64,000 bases of DNA, taken from NCBI GenBank assembly GCA_937995335.1, contig CALKIH010000049.1:62001-126000 (forward strand). Direction: 5' to 3'. Below are positions 34,810 through 42,723 of the stretch, in pieces. Under the pieces are notes generated by a model. That model was not told the DNA's origin. It saw nothing but the letters and a program-made list of their open reading frames with translations, and did no database searches. The position numbers and the translations under genes are program-made. The DNA is from UBA2357 sp002344625 (GTDB taxonomy: Bacteria; Pseudomonadota; Gammaproteobacteria; Burkholderiales; Rhodocyclaceae). Position 1 is the stretch's first letter; every line of letters begins with the position of its first letter.

Positions 34810-35526
34810 TCAGTCGCGCCCGGACCCGTCCGGATCGGCGGTTGCGGGGCCCGGGTCGGCCGCCTGTGCCACAGGCAGCACGGGTGGCGGCAGTTCGGCC
34901 TTGAACCACGCGCTCGCGAGCTGGCAAAAGCTGTCGAGTGTACCGGGCTCGATGAAGAGATCGCTCGCGTCCGGCACTTCGTGCCACGCCTTGCGTGCCG
35001 TGATCAGTTCGTAGGCGCGGGTGACGATCGCCCGCCCGGGGTCCTGCCCGCCGATGATCATGCACAGCGGCACGCTCAAGGCCGACAGCGGGGTGGCGCC
35101 GGCCAGATCGGGGCGGCCGCCACGACAGACCAGGGCGGAGAACACGTCCGGTGCCTTCCAGGCTGCCCGCACGGCGGCGCCGCACGCGGTGTCGAGCGCG
35201 ATCAGGCCGATCGGCAGGCCTTGCAGCGGCGCCTGGTGGGCGATCCAGGCTGCCACCGCCAGAACGCGATTGGCGAGTTGCGGCACGTTGTAGCGCGCAT
35301 CGGGGTCGCGGGCTTCTTCATGGTGGGTGAGCAGATCGACCAGCAGCGTCGCGTAGCCGACCCGCTGGACTGCACCGGCGATATACGCTTCGCGTGCTTC
35401 GGAATCGAGGACCGCGCCCGGCTTGAGGATGACGATCAGCCCCGCCAGATCGGGCGCGTGCGACAGGCGCGCGTCCAGCCATGCGCTTGCGGCCGGAATG
35501 CTCAGAATGGTGTTTCGAAGTTTCAC
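34810..35526 (-). CDS. Dienelactone-hydrolase-like alpha/beta protein
   Basis: 238 aa from a GTG at 35526, where the family-like sequence (MKLRNTILSIPAASAWLDARL) begins; an in-frame ATG at 35718 would add unrelated text. The domain has LAGLIVILKPG, RVGYATLLVDLLTHHEE, and IGLIALDTACGAAV at the nucleophile elbow, where Cys in DTAC replaces the Ser of esterases, as in dienelactone hydrolases. Later PLCMIIGGQDPG supplies the acid loop. No clear catalytic His was seen. It may act on phosphoribosyl or hydrolase-like substrates; function uncertain. Confidence 0.68.
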   Translation of the reverse strand: MKLRNTILSIPAASAWLDARLSHAPDLAGLIVILKPGAVLDSEAREAYIAGAVQRVGYATLLVDLLTHHEEARDPDARYNVPQLANRVLAVAAWIAHQAPLQGLPIGLIALDTACGAAVRAAWKAPDVFSALVCRGGRPDLAGATPLSALSVPLCMIIGGQDPGRAIVTRAYELITARKAWHEVPDASDLFIEPGTLDSFCQLASAWFKAELPPPVLPVAQAADPGPATADPDGSGRD

Positions 35527-35722
35527 GTCGGTTCGGTTTCCGGTTTGGGTCGGTTCCCCGTATGCAGCGAGCGTCTCACACCGTCCGCGGTGCGGCAAGC
35601 CGGGCCATTCGGCGGCGGCGATGGAGCGCAACCGGAGCACTGGCTGCGGCCGTCGCCGTGCATATGTCAGTATCGGGGCTGGAGAGGCCATCGTATTCAC
35701 CGGTGGCCCCAGAGCCACGCGC

Positions 35723-36286
35723 TCAGCCGGATTCCGACCAGGTGTCGACCGTATAGCGCGCCGCCATCAGGTTGCGCGCCGGCCGATCGGGCGCAAGCCC
35801 AGCCTTCTGCTTCAGTGCGGCGAAAAACATGGCCGGGTCGGGCAGTTGTTCCCAGACCTGTGGCAGGAAGGTCGCATTGCGGCAGCCGGCGAACAGGATC
35901 AAGCCGTCGACGCCCGGGCGAAGCGACTCGCACAACGCGCGTTCGTCGGCGAAATCGATGAACTCGGGCGCCGACAGCACCGATACCTCGATCCGCAGGC
36001 CAGCCAGTTCGGCGGCATCGACCGGCGGAAAGCGGGGGTCGGCGGTCGCCGCCGAGATCGCATTGGCGACCAGGTCTTCACCCAGCGGACGCTGCGGGCG
36101 GGTGCTGCCCATGCAGCCGCGCAACTCGCCCGCCTTGTCGAGGGTGACGAAGGACGCACCGCGCGCCCTGAGGCGTGGATCGTCGCCAGGGACGAGGCGT
36201 TCGCTGCCGGCAAGATGTCGCTCGATCGCGCGGCGGGCCAGCGCGGGCAGCGTGGCGCCGAGTTCAGTGGGCAAGGTTTCCGGCAT
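35723..36286 (-). CDS. AmmeMemoRadiSam system protein A (AMMECR1 domain)
   Basis: 187 aa AMMECR1-family protein. FVTLDKAGELRGCMGS carries the conserved LRGC, followed by NAISAATADPRFPPV, LRIEVSVLS, and GVDGLILFAGCRNATFLPQVWEQL. AMMECR1 genes usually sit beside a Memo-like gene and a radical SAM enzyme; the shared reaction remains poorly defined. It overlaps the Memo-like gene by 23 nt. The partner radical SAM gene is missing from this neighbourhood. Confidence 0.9.
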   Translation of the reverse strand: MPETLPTELGATLPALARRAIERHLAGSERLVPGDDPRLRARGASFVTLDKAGELRGCMGSTRPQRPLGEDLVANAISAATADPRFPPVDAAELAGLRIEVSVLSAPEFIDFADERALCESLRPGVDGLILFAGCRNATFLPQVWEQLPDPAMFFAALKQKAGLAPDRPARNLMAARYTVDTWSESG

Positions 36287-37091
36287 GAAGGGCGGGTTCC
36301 GAAAAGGCGAGGCTTGAATAGCCGACGACGCTGTTGCGGTCGCCCGCGGTGTCGCCGGAGTTGCGCAGGTCGAGCAGTTGCGGTTCGAGGCCGCGCCGCG
36401 CCGCCAGCAACATCATGCCGTTGAGCGCGGCCGCGCCGCAGGCCTGCTCGCGCATGAGCGGCGGCGCGCCCTTGAGTATCTGGCCGATCGTGGCGCGATC
36501 GGCCAGGCGTGCGTACTCGTACGGGGTGTAGTGGGACAGGTCCGAACTGATCACGATCAGCGTCTCTTCGCCTCCCCACAATGCTTCGAGCACCTCGACG
36601 ACCGCGTCGGCCGGCGCGCCGCCCACCAGTATCGGAACGATTTCGAACTTGTCGAGAACGCTTTGCAGGAACGGCAGTTGCACTTCCAGGCAGTGCTCGT
36701 CGGCGTGCGGGGCGTCGTCCACGACGACGTCCGGCCGCGCCTGCAGGGCTTGCCAGTCGCGCCGGCTCACCGGGACCTCGCCCAGCGGCGTGGCGAATGC
36801 CTGGGCCGCCGCCAGCGCGAAACCGCGCACGGCCATCCGGTGCGCGGGGCCGATCACGACCACGCGCGAGATCTGGTGGCGAATCCGTTCGAGCAGCGCG
36901 TATGCGCTTGCCGCCACCGGGCCCGAATAGAGGTAGCCGGCATGCGGCACGACCAGCGCCTTGGGCGCCCCACCCGGTTCGGGCGGGAGCGCGAGGGCGA
37001 GCATCTCGGCGACCTGGGTGTGGAGCACGCGTGGGTCATCCGGGTAAAAGAAGCCTGCTGCCGCGGCGCGTCGGATCGAAGCTGAAGCCAT
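36264..37091 (-). CDS. AmmeMemoRadiSam system protein B (Memo-like)
   Basis: 275 aa. Memo-family, a dioxygenase-like fold. VVPHAGYLYSGPVAASAYALL gives the first metal His, DEHCLEVQLPFLQ the second, and ISSDLSHYTPYE the third. The start at 37091 (MASASIRRAAAAGFFYP) matches the family opening. It is the promoter-proximal gene of the A/B pair and diverges from ispD across 144 bp. Confidence 0.9.
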   Translation of the reverse strand: MASASIRRAAAAGFFYPDDPRVLHTQVAEMLALALPPEPGGAPKALVVPHAGYLYSGPVAASAYALLERIRHQISRVVVIGPAHRMAVRGFALAAAQAFATPLGEVPVSRRDWQALQARPDVVVDDAPHADEHCLEVQLPFLQSVLDKFEIVPILVGGAPADAVVEVLEALWGGEETLIVISSDLSHYTPYEYARLADRATIGQILKGAPPLMREQACGAAALNGMMLLAARRGLEPQLLDLRNSGDTAGDRNSVVGYSSLAFSEPALHAGNLAH

Positions 37092-37223
37092 ACGAGGATC
37101 TCTCCGGTTCGGACGTCTGCAAGCCGCCCGGGTCGTAGCGAACGCGAGTCTGCGGCCGGGGGTCGGCCGAAGCGAATGCGCGACCAAATTATAGCCCTTC
37201 GGCCGGATCGTGCCGTCCGTGGG

Positions 37224-37229
37224 TAGAAT
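37224..37229 (+). promoter_or_regulatory. ispD -10 box, predicting a leaderless start
   Basis: TAGAAT ends 7 nt before the ispD ATG, so the predicted +1 is the A of that ATG. The -35 is weak. No SD is visible. Confidence 0.5.
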
Positions 37230-37235
37230 CGCGCC

Positions 37236-37937
37236 ATGAAGACATTCCAGCCACGCCATTTCGCCATCGTTCCGGCTGCCGGAAGCGGTAGCCGCATGGG
37301 GTCCGAGAGGCCCAAACAGTATCTTGCGCTGTTGGGCCGGCCCCTCATCCATCATGCGCTTGCGGTCCTGTGTGCCGCGCCCGAGATCGACAAGGTGTTC
37401 GTGGTGTTGTCGCTCGACGACCAGGAATGGCGCAAGCATGACTGGTCGAGTCTGGGCGCCAAGCTGGTGCCGCTGTTCTGCGGTGGGGCGACCCGCGCCG
37501 ACAGCGTGCTCGGCGGGCTGCGGGCGCTGGCCGATGTCGCGGTGCAATCCGACTGGGTGCTGGTGCATGACGCGGCCAGACCCTGTCTCGCGCCATGGCA
37601 TGTCGACAAGCTGATTCACGAACTCGCCCACGACGAAGTCGGCGGTCTGCTGGCCGTGCCGGTGGCCGATACGCTCAAGCGCGCGGACGATCGGCGCCAT
37701 GTCGAGTCGACGGTCGCGCGCGACCGGCTGTGGCAGGCGCAAACGCCGCAGATGTTTCGCTACGTGATGCTGCGGCGCGCGCTCGAGGGTTGCCACCAGG
37801 TGACCGACGAGGCCAGCGCCATCGAGGCGGCAGGCCTGCATCCGCGCCTGATCGAGGGCGATGCCACCAATCTGAAAGTCACTTATCCGCTCGATCTGCA
37901 TCTGGCCGAGTGGATTTTGAAGAATCGCGAGGGTTGA
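37236..37937 (+). CDS. ispD: 2-C-methyl-D-erythritol 4-phosphate cytidylyltransferase IspD
   Basis: 233 aa. Couples MEP with CTP in the MEP isoprenoid pathway. The CTP-binding loop is IVPAAGSGSRMGSERPKQYLAL, followed by VHDAARPC and the DTLK substrate segment. Full length. One nucleotide separates its stop from the ispF ATG, forming an ispDF operon as in many proteobacteria. Confidence 0.97.
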   Translation: MKTFQPRHFAIVPAAGSGSRMGSERPKQYLALLGRPLIHHALAVLCAAPEIDKVFVVLSLDDQEWRKHDWSSLGAKLVPLFCGGATRADSVLGGLRALADVAVQSDWVLVHDAARPCLAPWHVDKLIHELAHDEVGGLLAVPVADTLKRADDRRHVESTVARDRLWQAQTPQMFRYVMLRRALEGCHQVTDEASAIEAAGLHPRLIEGDATNLKVTYPLDLHLAEWILKNREG

Positions 37938-37938
37938 A

Positions 37939-38436
37939 ATGAGTTTTCCATTCAGGATCGGGCAAGGTTTCGACGTGCATGCGCTGGTTCCGGGCCGGCC
38001 ACTGATCATTGGCGGGGTGTCGATACCGTTCGAGCGCGGGCTGCTGGGGCACTCGGATGCCGACGTGCTCCTGCATGCGCTCACCGATGCGCTGCTCGGG
38101 GCGGCCGGGCTGGGGGATATCGGCAGGCTGTTCCCCGATACCGACCCCGCGCATGCCGGTGCCGATAGCCGGGTGCTGCTTCGGCATGCCTGGCAGGCGG
38201 TGCGAGCCGAGGGCTACGTCGCGGTCAATGTGGATGCTACCGTGATATGCCGGGCGCCGCGAATCCTGCCGCATGTGCCGGACATGGCCGCCAACATCGC
38301 TGCCGATTTGGGCATGGCGCGCACGGCGGTCAACATCAAGGGCAAGACGACCGAGAAACTCGGCTTCACCGGCCGCGGCGAGGGAATTGCGGCGCAGGTG
38401 GTGGTGTTGCTGGTAAGGGAGCGGGCTGTTGCTTGA
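37939..38436 (+). CDS. ispF: 2-C-methyl-D-erythritol 2,4-cyclodiphosphate synthase IspF
   Basis: 165 aa trimeric zinc enzyme. RIGQGFDVHAL and LLGHSDADVLLHALTDALLGAAGLGDIGRLFPDTD carry the metal His/Asp set. The C-terminal KTTEKLGFTGRGEGIAAQVVVLL is also canonical. It forms the cyclodiphosphate in the MEP pathway, directly after IspD and IspE action. Confidence 0.97.
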   Translation: MSFPFRIGQGFDVHALVPGRPLIIGGVSIPFERGLLGHSDADVLLHALTDALLGAAGLGDIGRLFPDTDPAHAGADSRVLLRHAWQAVRAEGYVAVNVDATVICRAPRILPHVPDMAANIAADLGMARTAVNIKGKTTEKLGFTGRGEGIAAQVVVLLVRERAVA

Positions 38437-38437
38437 A

Positions 38438-38468
38438 GAGGGGCGCGCCGGTAATCCGCGTGCCCCTC
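38438..38468 (+). terminator. Hairpin after ispF
   Basis: GAGGGGC (38438-38444) pairs with GCCCCTC (38462-38468), with extra GCG/CGC pairs inside. It begins 2 nt after the ispF stop. No T-run, so Rho-aided ending is possible; it also serves the convergent neighbour. Confidence 0.5.
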
Positions 38469-38496
38469 GCGCCGCGAGTGCTGCAGCGGCGGGTAT

Positions 38497-38937
38497 TTAC
38501 AGGAAGATGCACGTTCCGAGCCGTTCGCGCAGTTGCGGCTCGGGTGACTTGGTGTAGTCTTTTTCGAAGCGCTCGGAGATCATCTGCGCGGTCGGGCCGT
38601 CCATGACCGCGTTGAGCATGCCCATGAAGGCGGGCGGGGCCACGACGATCGCGCGCCCGAATGCGTTGCGTGTGCGCCCGATGTAAAGCTCCTTGGCAAT
38701 CTCCTGGGCAAAGACTTTCGCCTCGTGATCTTTCGGCGAAAAGTGCGGTTCCATGGCACCCTGACCATTTCCGGATGACGACAGGCTGCCGGAGCGGTCG
38801 GTGACGAGTTCGGAATTCTTGAGTCGGCTTTCCGGATGGAGCAGTTCCTTCACCAGCTTGAGACCCTTGTTCGGGCCCATGTTCTCGTAGAGTTTGGCCA
38901 GGCTGGCATTGGCTACTAGGATCCAGGTTATCGCCAT
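38497..38937 (-). CDS. Host-attachment-family protein
   Basis: 146 aa from ATG 38937, preceded by GGAGGT. The sequence opens ITWILVANASLAKLYENMG, then HFSPKDHEAKVFAQEIAKEL and AIVVAPPAFMGMLNAVMD, as in the protein family first linked to attachment of Agrobacterium to plant cells (a baeRF-like fold related to release factor eRF1). The molecular role is unclear. Cytoplasmic, with no signal peptide. It converges with ispF. Confidence 0.82.
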   Translation of the reverse strand: MAITWILVANASLAKLYENMGPNKGLKLVKELLHPESRLKNSELVTDRSGSLSSSGNGQGAMEPHFSPKDHEAKVFAQEIAKELYIGRTRNAFGRAIVVAPPAFMGMLNAVMDGPTAQMISERFEKDYTKSPEPQLRERLGTCIFL

Positions 38938-39320
38938 TTTGTACCTCCGAGCTGATTGTGGGTGTGACATGCCGATGACGGCACTCACCACTTTAGACCG
39001 GGAGTGTTCGACACGCAAAGGCGAAATGGTGCTCGACTGCTTGCCCCTGGCATTGTGACGCGTTGCTCGGTAAGCTGATGCTGCGCTGCAGCGTCCGTGC
39101 CGGTGCGGTGTGCTCGCTGCATTGCCCGGGCCCTGCGGTCGTGCAGGCGGCGGGCGTTCGAGCGGGGCCTGGCCGCGCTGCAATTCGAATCGGAGTCCGA
39201 TCCATGAACCGTCCACCCATCAAGTTCCGCCCGCGCCGGGCTCGCGGCGTTCGACCCTTGGCCCGCGTTCGCGGCCGGTGCAGCCAGGCTGCATGCTCGC
39301 ACCGTCTGGCGGTCGCCTGA
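38938..39320. other. Divergent intergenic region, 383 bp, with a possible 38-aa ORF
   Basis: Between the host-attachment gene (minus) and the esterase (plus). It holds the promoters for both, which I cannot place firmly, and a short Arg-rich frame directly before the esterase. No tRNA or strong repeat was seen. Confidence 0.45.
39204..39320 (+). CDS. Possible Arg-rich short ORF abutting the esterase
   Basis: 38 codons (MNRPPIKFRPRRARGVRP...), preceded by CGGAG 8 nt upstream. Its stop TGA is immediately followed by the esterase ATG. It could couple esterase translation, or be chance in high-GC DNA. No family recognised. Confidence 0.3.
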   Translation: MNRPPIKFRPRRARGVRPLARVRGRCSQAACSHRLAVA

Positions 39321-40358
39321 ATGGCCGCCCGCAAGCGTGCTTCCCCGCTGACCAAGGCCTTCTCGCGCGGGCTCGCGGCACTCACCCGCAACACCTTGCA
39401 GGTTGGACGCAGTGCCGCGCGCAAGGCGCTCAAACCCGCCATCGCGCAACTCACCAAACCATCGGGTAGCGGCGACTGGCTTGCCGGCCTGGCGATGGGG
39501 CCGGCCGGCGCGCGCAGCTTCCGGGTCTATCGCCCGCCCGCCGTCGCGGCGGGCGAGCGCTTGCCCTTGCTGGTGATGCTGCATGGCTGCGGGCAGAACG
39601 CCAACAGCTTCGCGTCGAGCACCCGGATGAACGCGATCGCCGCGCGCGAGCGCTTCATCGTGCTCTATCCCGAGCAGGAGCGGATCGCCAACGCCCAGGG
39701 TTGCTGGAACTGGTTCGACACCCGCTCGGGGCGCGCCTATGGCGAGGCGGAGTTGATCATGAATGCGATCGACCAAACCTGTCTTCTCTATCCGGTGGAT
39801 CGGGAACGGGTCGCGGTGGCGGGGCTTTCGGCCGGTGCGAGCATGGCCGCGCTGCTGGTCAGCCGCCACCCCGAGCGCTTCAAGGCCGTGGTGATGCATT
39901 CGGGGGTTCCGCCTGGAACGGCGCGAAGCGGCGTCGGCGCGCTCGGGGCGATGCGGGGTCGCCGCCCGACCGCGGCGCTGCCGGCCAGCCCCGAGAGCAT
40001 GGGTTCATGGCCGCCCTTGATGGTGATCCATGGCAATCTCGACCTGGTGGTGGCGCCGTCCAACGGCTGGGCGGCGGTCGAAATCTGGGCAGAGGCGGCC
40101 GGCGCCCGGGTCGGGATGCCGCGCGAGGTCCAGCGCGGCAAGCGTTATCCCACGACCGTGACCGATTTCAAGTGCGGCCGCCGGGTCGTCGCGACGCATG
40201 TCGAAGTTCGGCAACTCGGCCACGCCTGGAGTGGCGGCGCGGCCAAGCAGCAGTTTTCGGACGAGAAGGGGCCGGATGCGTCGCGCATGGTCTGGGCGTT
40301 CGCCAGCCGGCAGTTTCGCGGCGTGTCGGCGGAGGCGACGCGCGTACGCGCGAAGTGA
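39321..40358 (+). CDS. PHB depolymerase-type esterase
   Basis: 345 aa. LPLLVMLHGCGQNANSFA is the oxyanion motif, GLSAG holds the nucleophile Ser, IHGNLDLVV the acid, and QLGHAWSGG the His, as in the LpqC/esterase-PHB family. The N-terminal ~45 residues are basic without a clear signal peptide, so it may act inside the cell on PHB oligomers or other short esters. The family also includes feruloyl and acetylxylan esterases, so the substrate is open. Confidence 0.88.
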   Translation: MAARKRASPLTKAFSRGLAALTRNTLQVGRSAARKALKPAIAQLTKPSGSGDWLAGLAMGPAGARSFRVYRPPAVAAGERLPLLVMLHGCGQNANSFASSTRMNAIAARERFIVLYPEQERIANAQGCWNWFDTRSGRAYGEAELIMNAIDQTCLLYPVDRERVAVAGLSAGASMAALLVSRHPERFKAVVMHSGVPPGTARSGVGALGAMRGRRPTAALPASPESMGSWPPLMVIHGNLDLVVAPSNGWAAVEIWAEAAGARVGMPREVQRGKRYPTTVTDFKCGRRVVATHVEVRQLGHAWSGGAAKQQFSDEKGPDASRMVWAFASRQFRGVSAEATRVRAK

Positions 40359-40392
40359 ATGACGCGGCCGGCGGAAGCGGTTCCGCTGCCGG

Positions 40393-40857
40393 TCAGAAAA
40401 CGCCCAGTGCAATGCCGGTCGCCATCGCTTCGCCCAGGGCTTCGCAGGCTTCGAGGTCGGCGGGGGCGACCGCCTGGCGCGCGATGAAGGCCTCCCCGGC
40501 CAGCTTCCACCCGTAGCCGGCGGCGATGCGCCCGATTTCGCGCACGGCGCCGGTGCCATCGTTCCCGGCGCTCACGAACACCGCGTAGGGCAGGCCGTGG
40601 AGCTTGCCTTCGCACGGATAGTAGGTGCGATCGAAGAAGTCCTTGAGCGCGCCCGACATGTAGCCGAAGTTTTCGGGCGTGCCGAGCAGCAGTCCGTCGC
40701 AGGCGAGCAGGTCGTCGGTGCCCGCGTCGAAGGCGCGCAGCAGGCGTGTCTCGGTTTCGGTCACCCGCGCCGCGCCGCGCAACGCCGCAGCGGCCAGTTG
40801 GCCGGTATTGCCCGACTGGGTGTGGTACACGATCAGGAGGCGCTTGGTGGTGTGCAT
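40393..40857 (-). CDS. Flavodoxin family protein
   Basis: 154 aa. The FMN phosphate loop is VYHTQSGNTGQLA near the N-terminus, with GLLLGTPENFGYMSGALKDFFDRTY for the isoalloxazine contact and VFVSAGNDGTGA. It starts 16 nt after the mtfA stop, so the two are probably co-transcribed. Acts as a flavin electron carrier or NAD(P)H-quinone-type reductase; the partner is unknown. Confidence 0.85.
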   Translation of the reverse strand: MHTTKRLLIVYHTQSGNTGQLAAAALRGAARVTETETRLLRAFDAGTDDLLACDGLLLGTPENFGYMSGALKDFFDRTYYPCEGKLHGLPYAVFVSAGNDGTGAVREIGRIAAGYGWKLAGEAFIARQAVAPADLEACEALGEAMATGIALGVF

Positions 40858-40873
40858 GCGCTGTCGGGGTAGG

Positions 40874-41692
40874 TCATGTTCCCTGCGAGACGTCGCCGCC
40901 GGTGCCGCTCCGCCCGGCATGCAAGCGCCGTTCGCCGACGGCCGGATCGAGCCGATACAACGCCCGCAACTGCTCGTAGACCGCCGGGTAGGCGTGTTGC
41001 AGCGCGCCCGGCGTTTCGAAGAACACCTCGGAGGCCACCGCAAAGAACTCGGCAGGATGCTCGGCCGCGTAAGGGTCGAGCAGCGTGTCTTCGCCGTGGT
41101 CCACCTGATCGCACAAGTGCTCGAACGCTGCCGAAAAGGTGCTCGACCAGCGCTGTCGCGACATGTCGGCATGCAACCGCGGGAAGCCGTCCGCTTCGCC
41201 ATTGGCCATGTCGAGCTTGTGCGCGAACTCGTGGATCACCACGTTGACACCGTCGGGCAAACCCGGCTCGCCGCTCCAGGCCAGCAAAACCGGGCCATTG
41301 CTCCAGGCCTCGCCAAGCACGCTGTCGGCGAACTCATGCACCACGCCGTCGTCGTCGAGCACGCTGCGCGGCACCAGGATGTCGCCCGGGTAGACAATGA
41401 TCCCGACCCAGCCGCGATACGCGTCGAGCCCGATGTTCAGGATCGGCAGACAGGCCTGCAGCGCGATCGTGAGCATCATGTCGTCGCTGAGCACGAGTTC
41501 GTTCGCGCCATGGAATTCCTTTGTCGCCAGAAATGCCAGCGCCAGCGCGCGCAGGCGTGGCCGGTCGTCCGCGTCGAGGTAGTCGAGGAAGGGCAGGCCG
41601 GATTCGACCCGGGCCCAGTGTTCGGGCGCGACCTGTGCGCCGTCGGCGGTGGTCAGCCCGGTCACGCGTTTGAGAAAGTTCAGCATCGTCAT
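40874..41692 (-). CDS. mtfA: MtfA-type zinc peptidase (M90)
   Basis: 272 aa. VIHEFAHKLDMANG carries the HExxH-like zinc site of the MtfA family. LYPGDILVPRSVLD-like text upstream and FFETPGALQHAYPAVYEQLRALYRLDP downstream are also conserved. E. coli MtfA is an aminopeptidase that binds the glucose-PTS repressor Mlc; Mlc is not evident here, so its partner may differ. It ends in the same operon as the flavodoxin and starts 4 nt after the EamA gene's stop. Confidence 0.9.
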   Translation of the reverse strand: MTMLNFLKRVTGLTTADGAQVAPEHWARVESGLPFLDYLDADDRPRLRALALAFLATKEFHGANELVLSDDMMLTIALQACLPILNIGLDAYRGWVGIIVYPGDILVPRSVLDDDGVVHEFADSVLGEAWSNGPVLLAWSGEPGLPDGVNVVIHEFAHKLDMANGEADGFPRLHADMSRQRWSSTFSAAFEHLCDQVDHGEDTLLDPYAAEHPAEFFAVASEVFFETPGALQHAYPAVYEQLRALYRLDPAVGERRLHAGRSGTGGDVSQGT

Positions 41693-41696
41693 CGTG

Positions 41697-42590
41697 TCAG
41701 CGGGGCGCCCTGCGGGTGGTCAGGAAAATGCCCATGAACACCAGCGCAATGCCCACGAAGTGGTACCAGTCAGGGCGTTCGCCGAGAAAGATCGCGGCGA
41801 GCAGCGTGCCGAACACCGGCATCAGATGGATGAACACCGCGCCCCGGCTGGGGCCGACCGCGGCGATCCCGGCATTGTAGAAAACGTAGCCGAGAAAGCT
41901 GGGAAACACCGCCACGTAAAGCAGCGCAAGCGCGGTGGCGGGCGAAAGCGTCATGTGGCGTCCGCCATGCAGCTCATGGGCGTAGAACGGCGCCAGCGCG
42001 ATGATCCCGACCACGGTCAGCGCCGCGAGCAGCAGCATTGGATGGACGCCTTGCGGACGCCATTGGAGGCCCACGGTATACAGCCCCCAGGTCAGCACCG
42101 CGACCAGCATCCACAGGTCGCCCCGGTTCAGGCTCAGCCCGAGAAAAGTGTCGATGCTGCCCTTGCCGACGATCGTGAACACGCCCAGTAGCGATACGAG
42201 CACGCCCAGCCCCTCGATCGGGCGCAGGCGTTTGCCGAGGAACACGAACGCCAGCGCAATGGTCGCCACCGGGATGAACGAGTTGAGCATCGTCGCGTTG
42301 GTGGCGGTGGTGTACTGCAATGCGATGTAGGCGAAGGTGTTGTAGCCGCCGACGCTCAGGATGCCGAGCACCACGATCAGGCGCCAGGATGCCTTCAGGG
42401 CCGGCCATTGCGTGCGCAGGTGCGGCAACGCGAACGGCAGAATCAGCGCCAGCGCCAGCGACCAGCGCCAGAACGCCAGCGCGATCGGTGGTACGGATTC
42501 GGTGACGCCACGGCCGACGACCATGTTGCCCGACCAGAACAAGGCGGTCAGGCTTAGCAGTACATAAGGATTGGCGAAGCGGTTTTTCAT
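41697..42590 (-). CDS. EamA-family (DMT) transporter
   Basis: 297 aa, ten predicted TM helices in two EamA repeats (FWSGNMVVGRGV and FLGYVFYNAGIAAVGPSRGAVFIHLMPVFGTLLA). A typical inner-membrane metabolite exporter; the substrate is unknown. First gene of the minus-strand set EamA-mtfA-flavodoxin. Its ATG lies 133 bp from the relA ATG in the divergent direction. Confidence 0.9.
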   Translation of the reverse strand: MKNRFANPYVLLSLTALFWSGNMVVGRGVTESVPPIALAFWRWSLALALILPFALPHLRTQWPALKASWRLIVVLGILSVGGYNTFAYIALQYTTATNATMLNSFIPVATIALAFVFLGKRLRPIEGLGVLVSLLGVFTIVGKGSIDTFLGLSLNRGDLWMLVAVLTWGLYTVGLQWRPQGVHPMLLLAALTVVGIIALAPFYAHELHGGRHMTLSPATALALLYVAVFPSFLGYVFYNAGIAAVGPSRGAVFIHLMPVFGTLLAAIFLGERPDWYHFVGIALVFMGIFLTTRRAPR

Positions 42591-42711
42591 CTCAAAGCGG
42601 GCAGCGGCGGTCGTTCGAGAGCGGATGATCGCACATCGGCAGGGGGATCGCGCCGGGTGCGGTAGCCGACGGGCGGACCCGGAGTGTCATCAAGATCGCC
42701 ACGCCTTGTGG

Positions 42712-42717
42712 GATAAT
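42712..42717 (+). promoter_or_regulatory. relA -10 box, predicting a leaderless start
   Basis: GATAAT ends 7 nt before the relA ATG at 42724, so the predicted +1 is the A of that ATG. The -35 match is poor and there is no SD. Confidence 0.5.
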
Positions 42718-42723
42718 TCGGTC

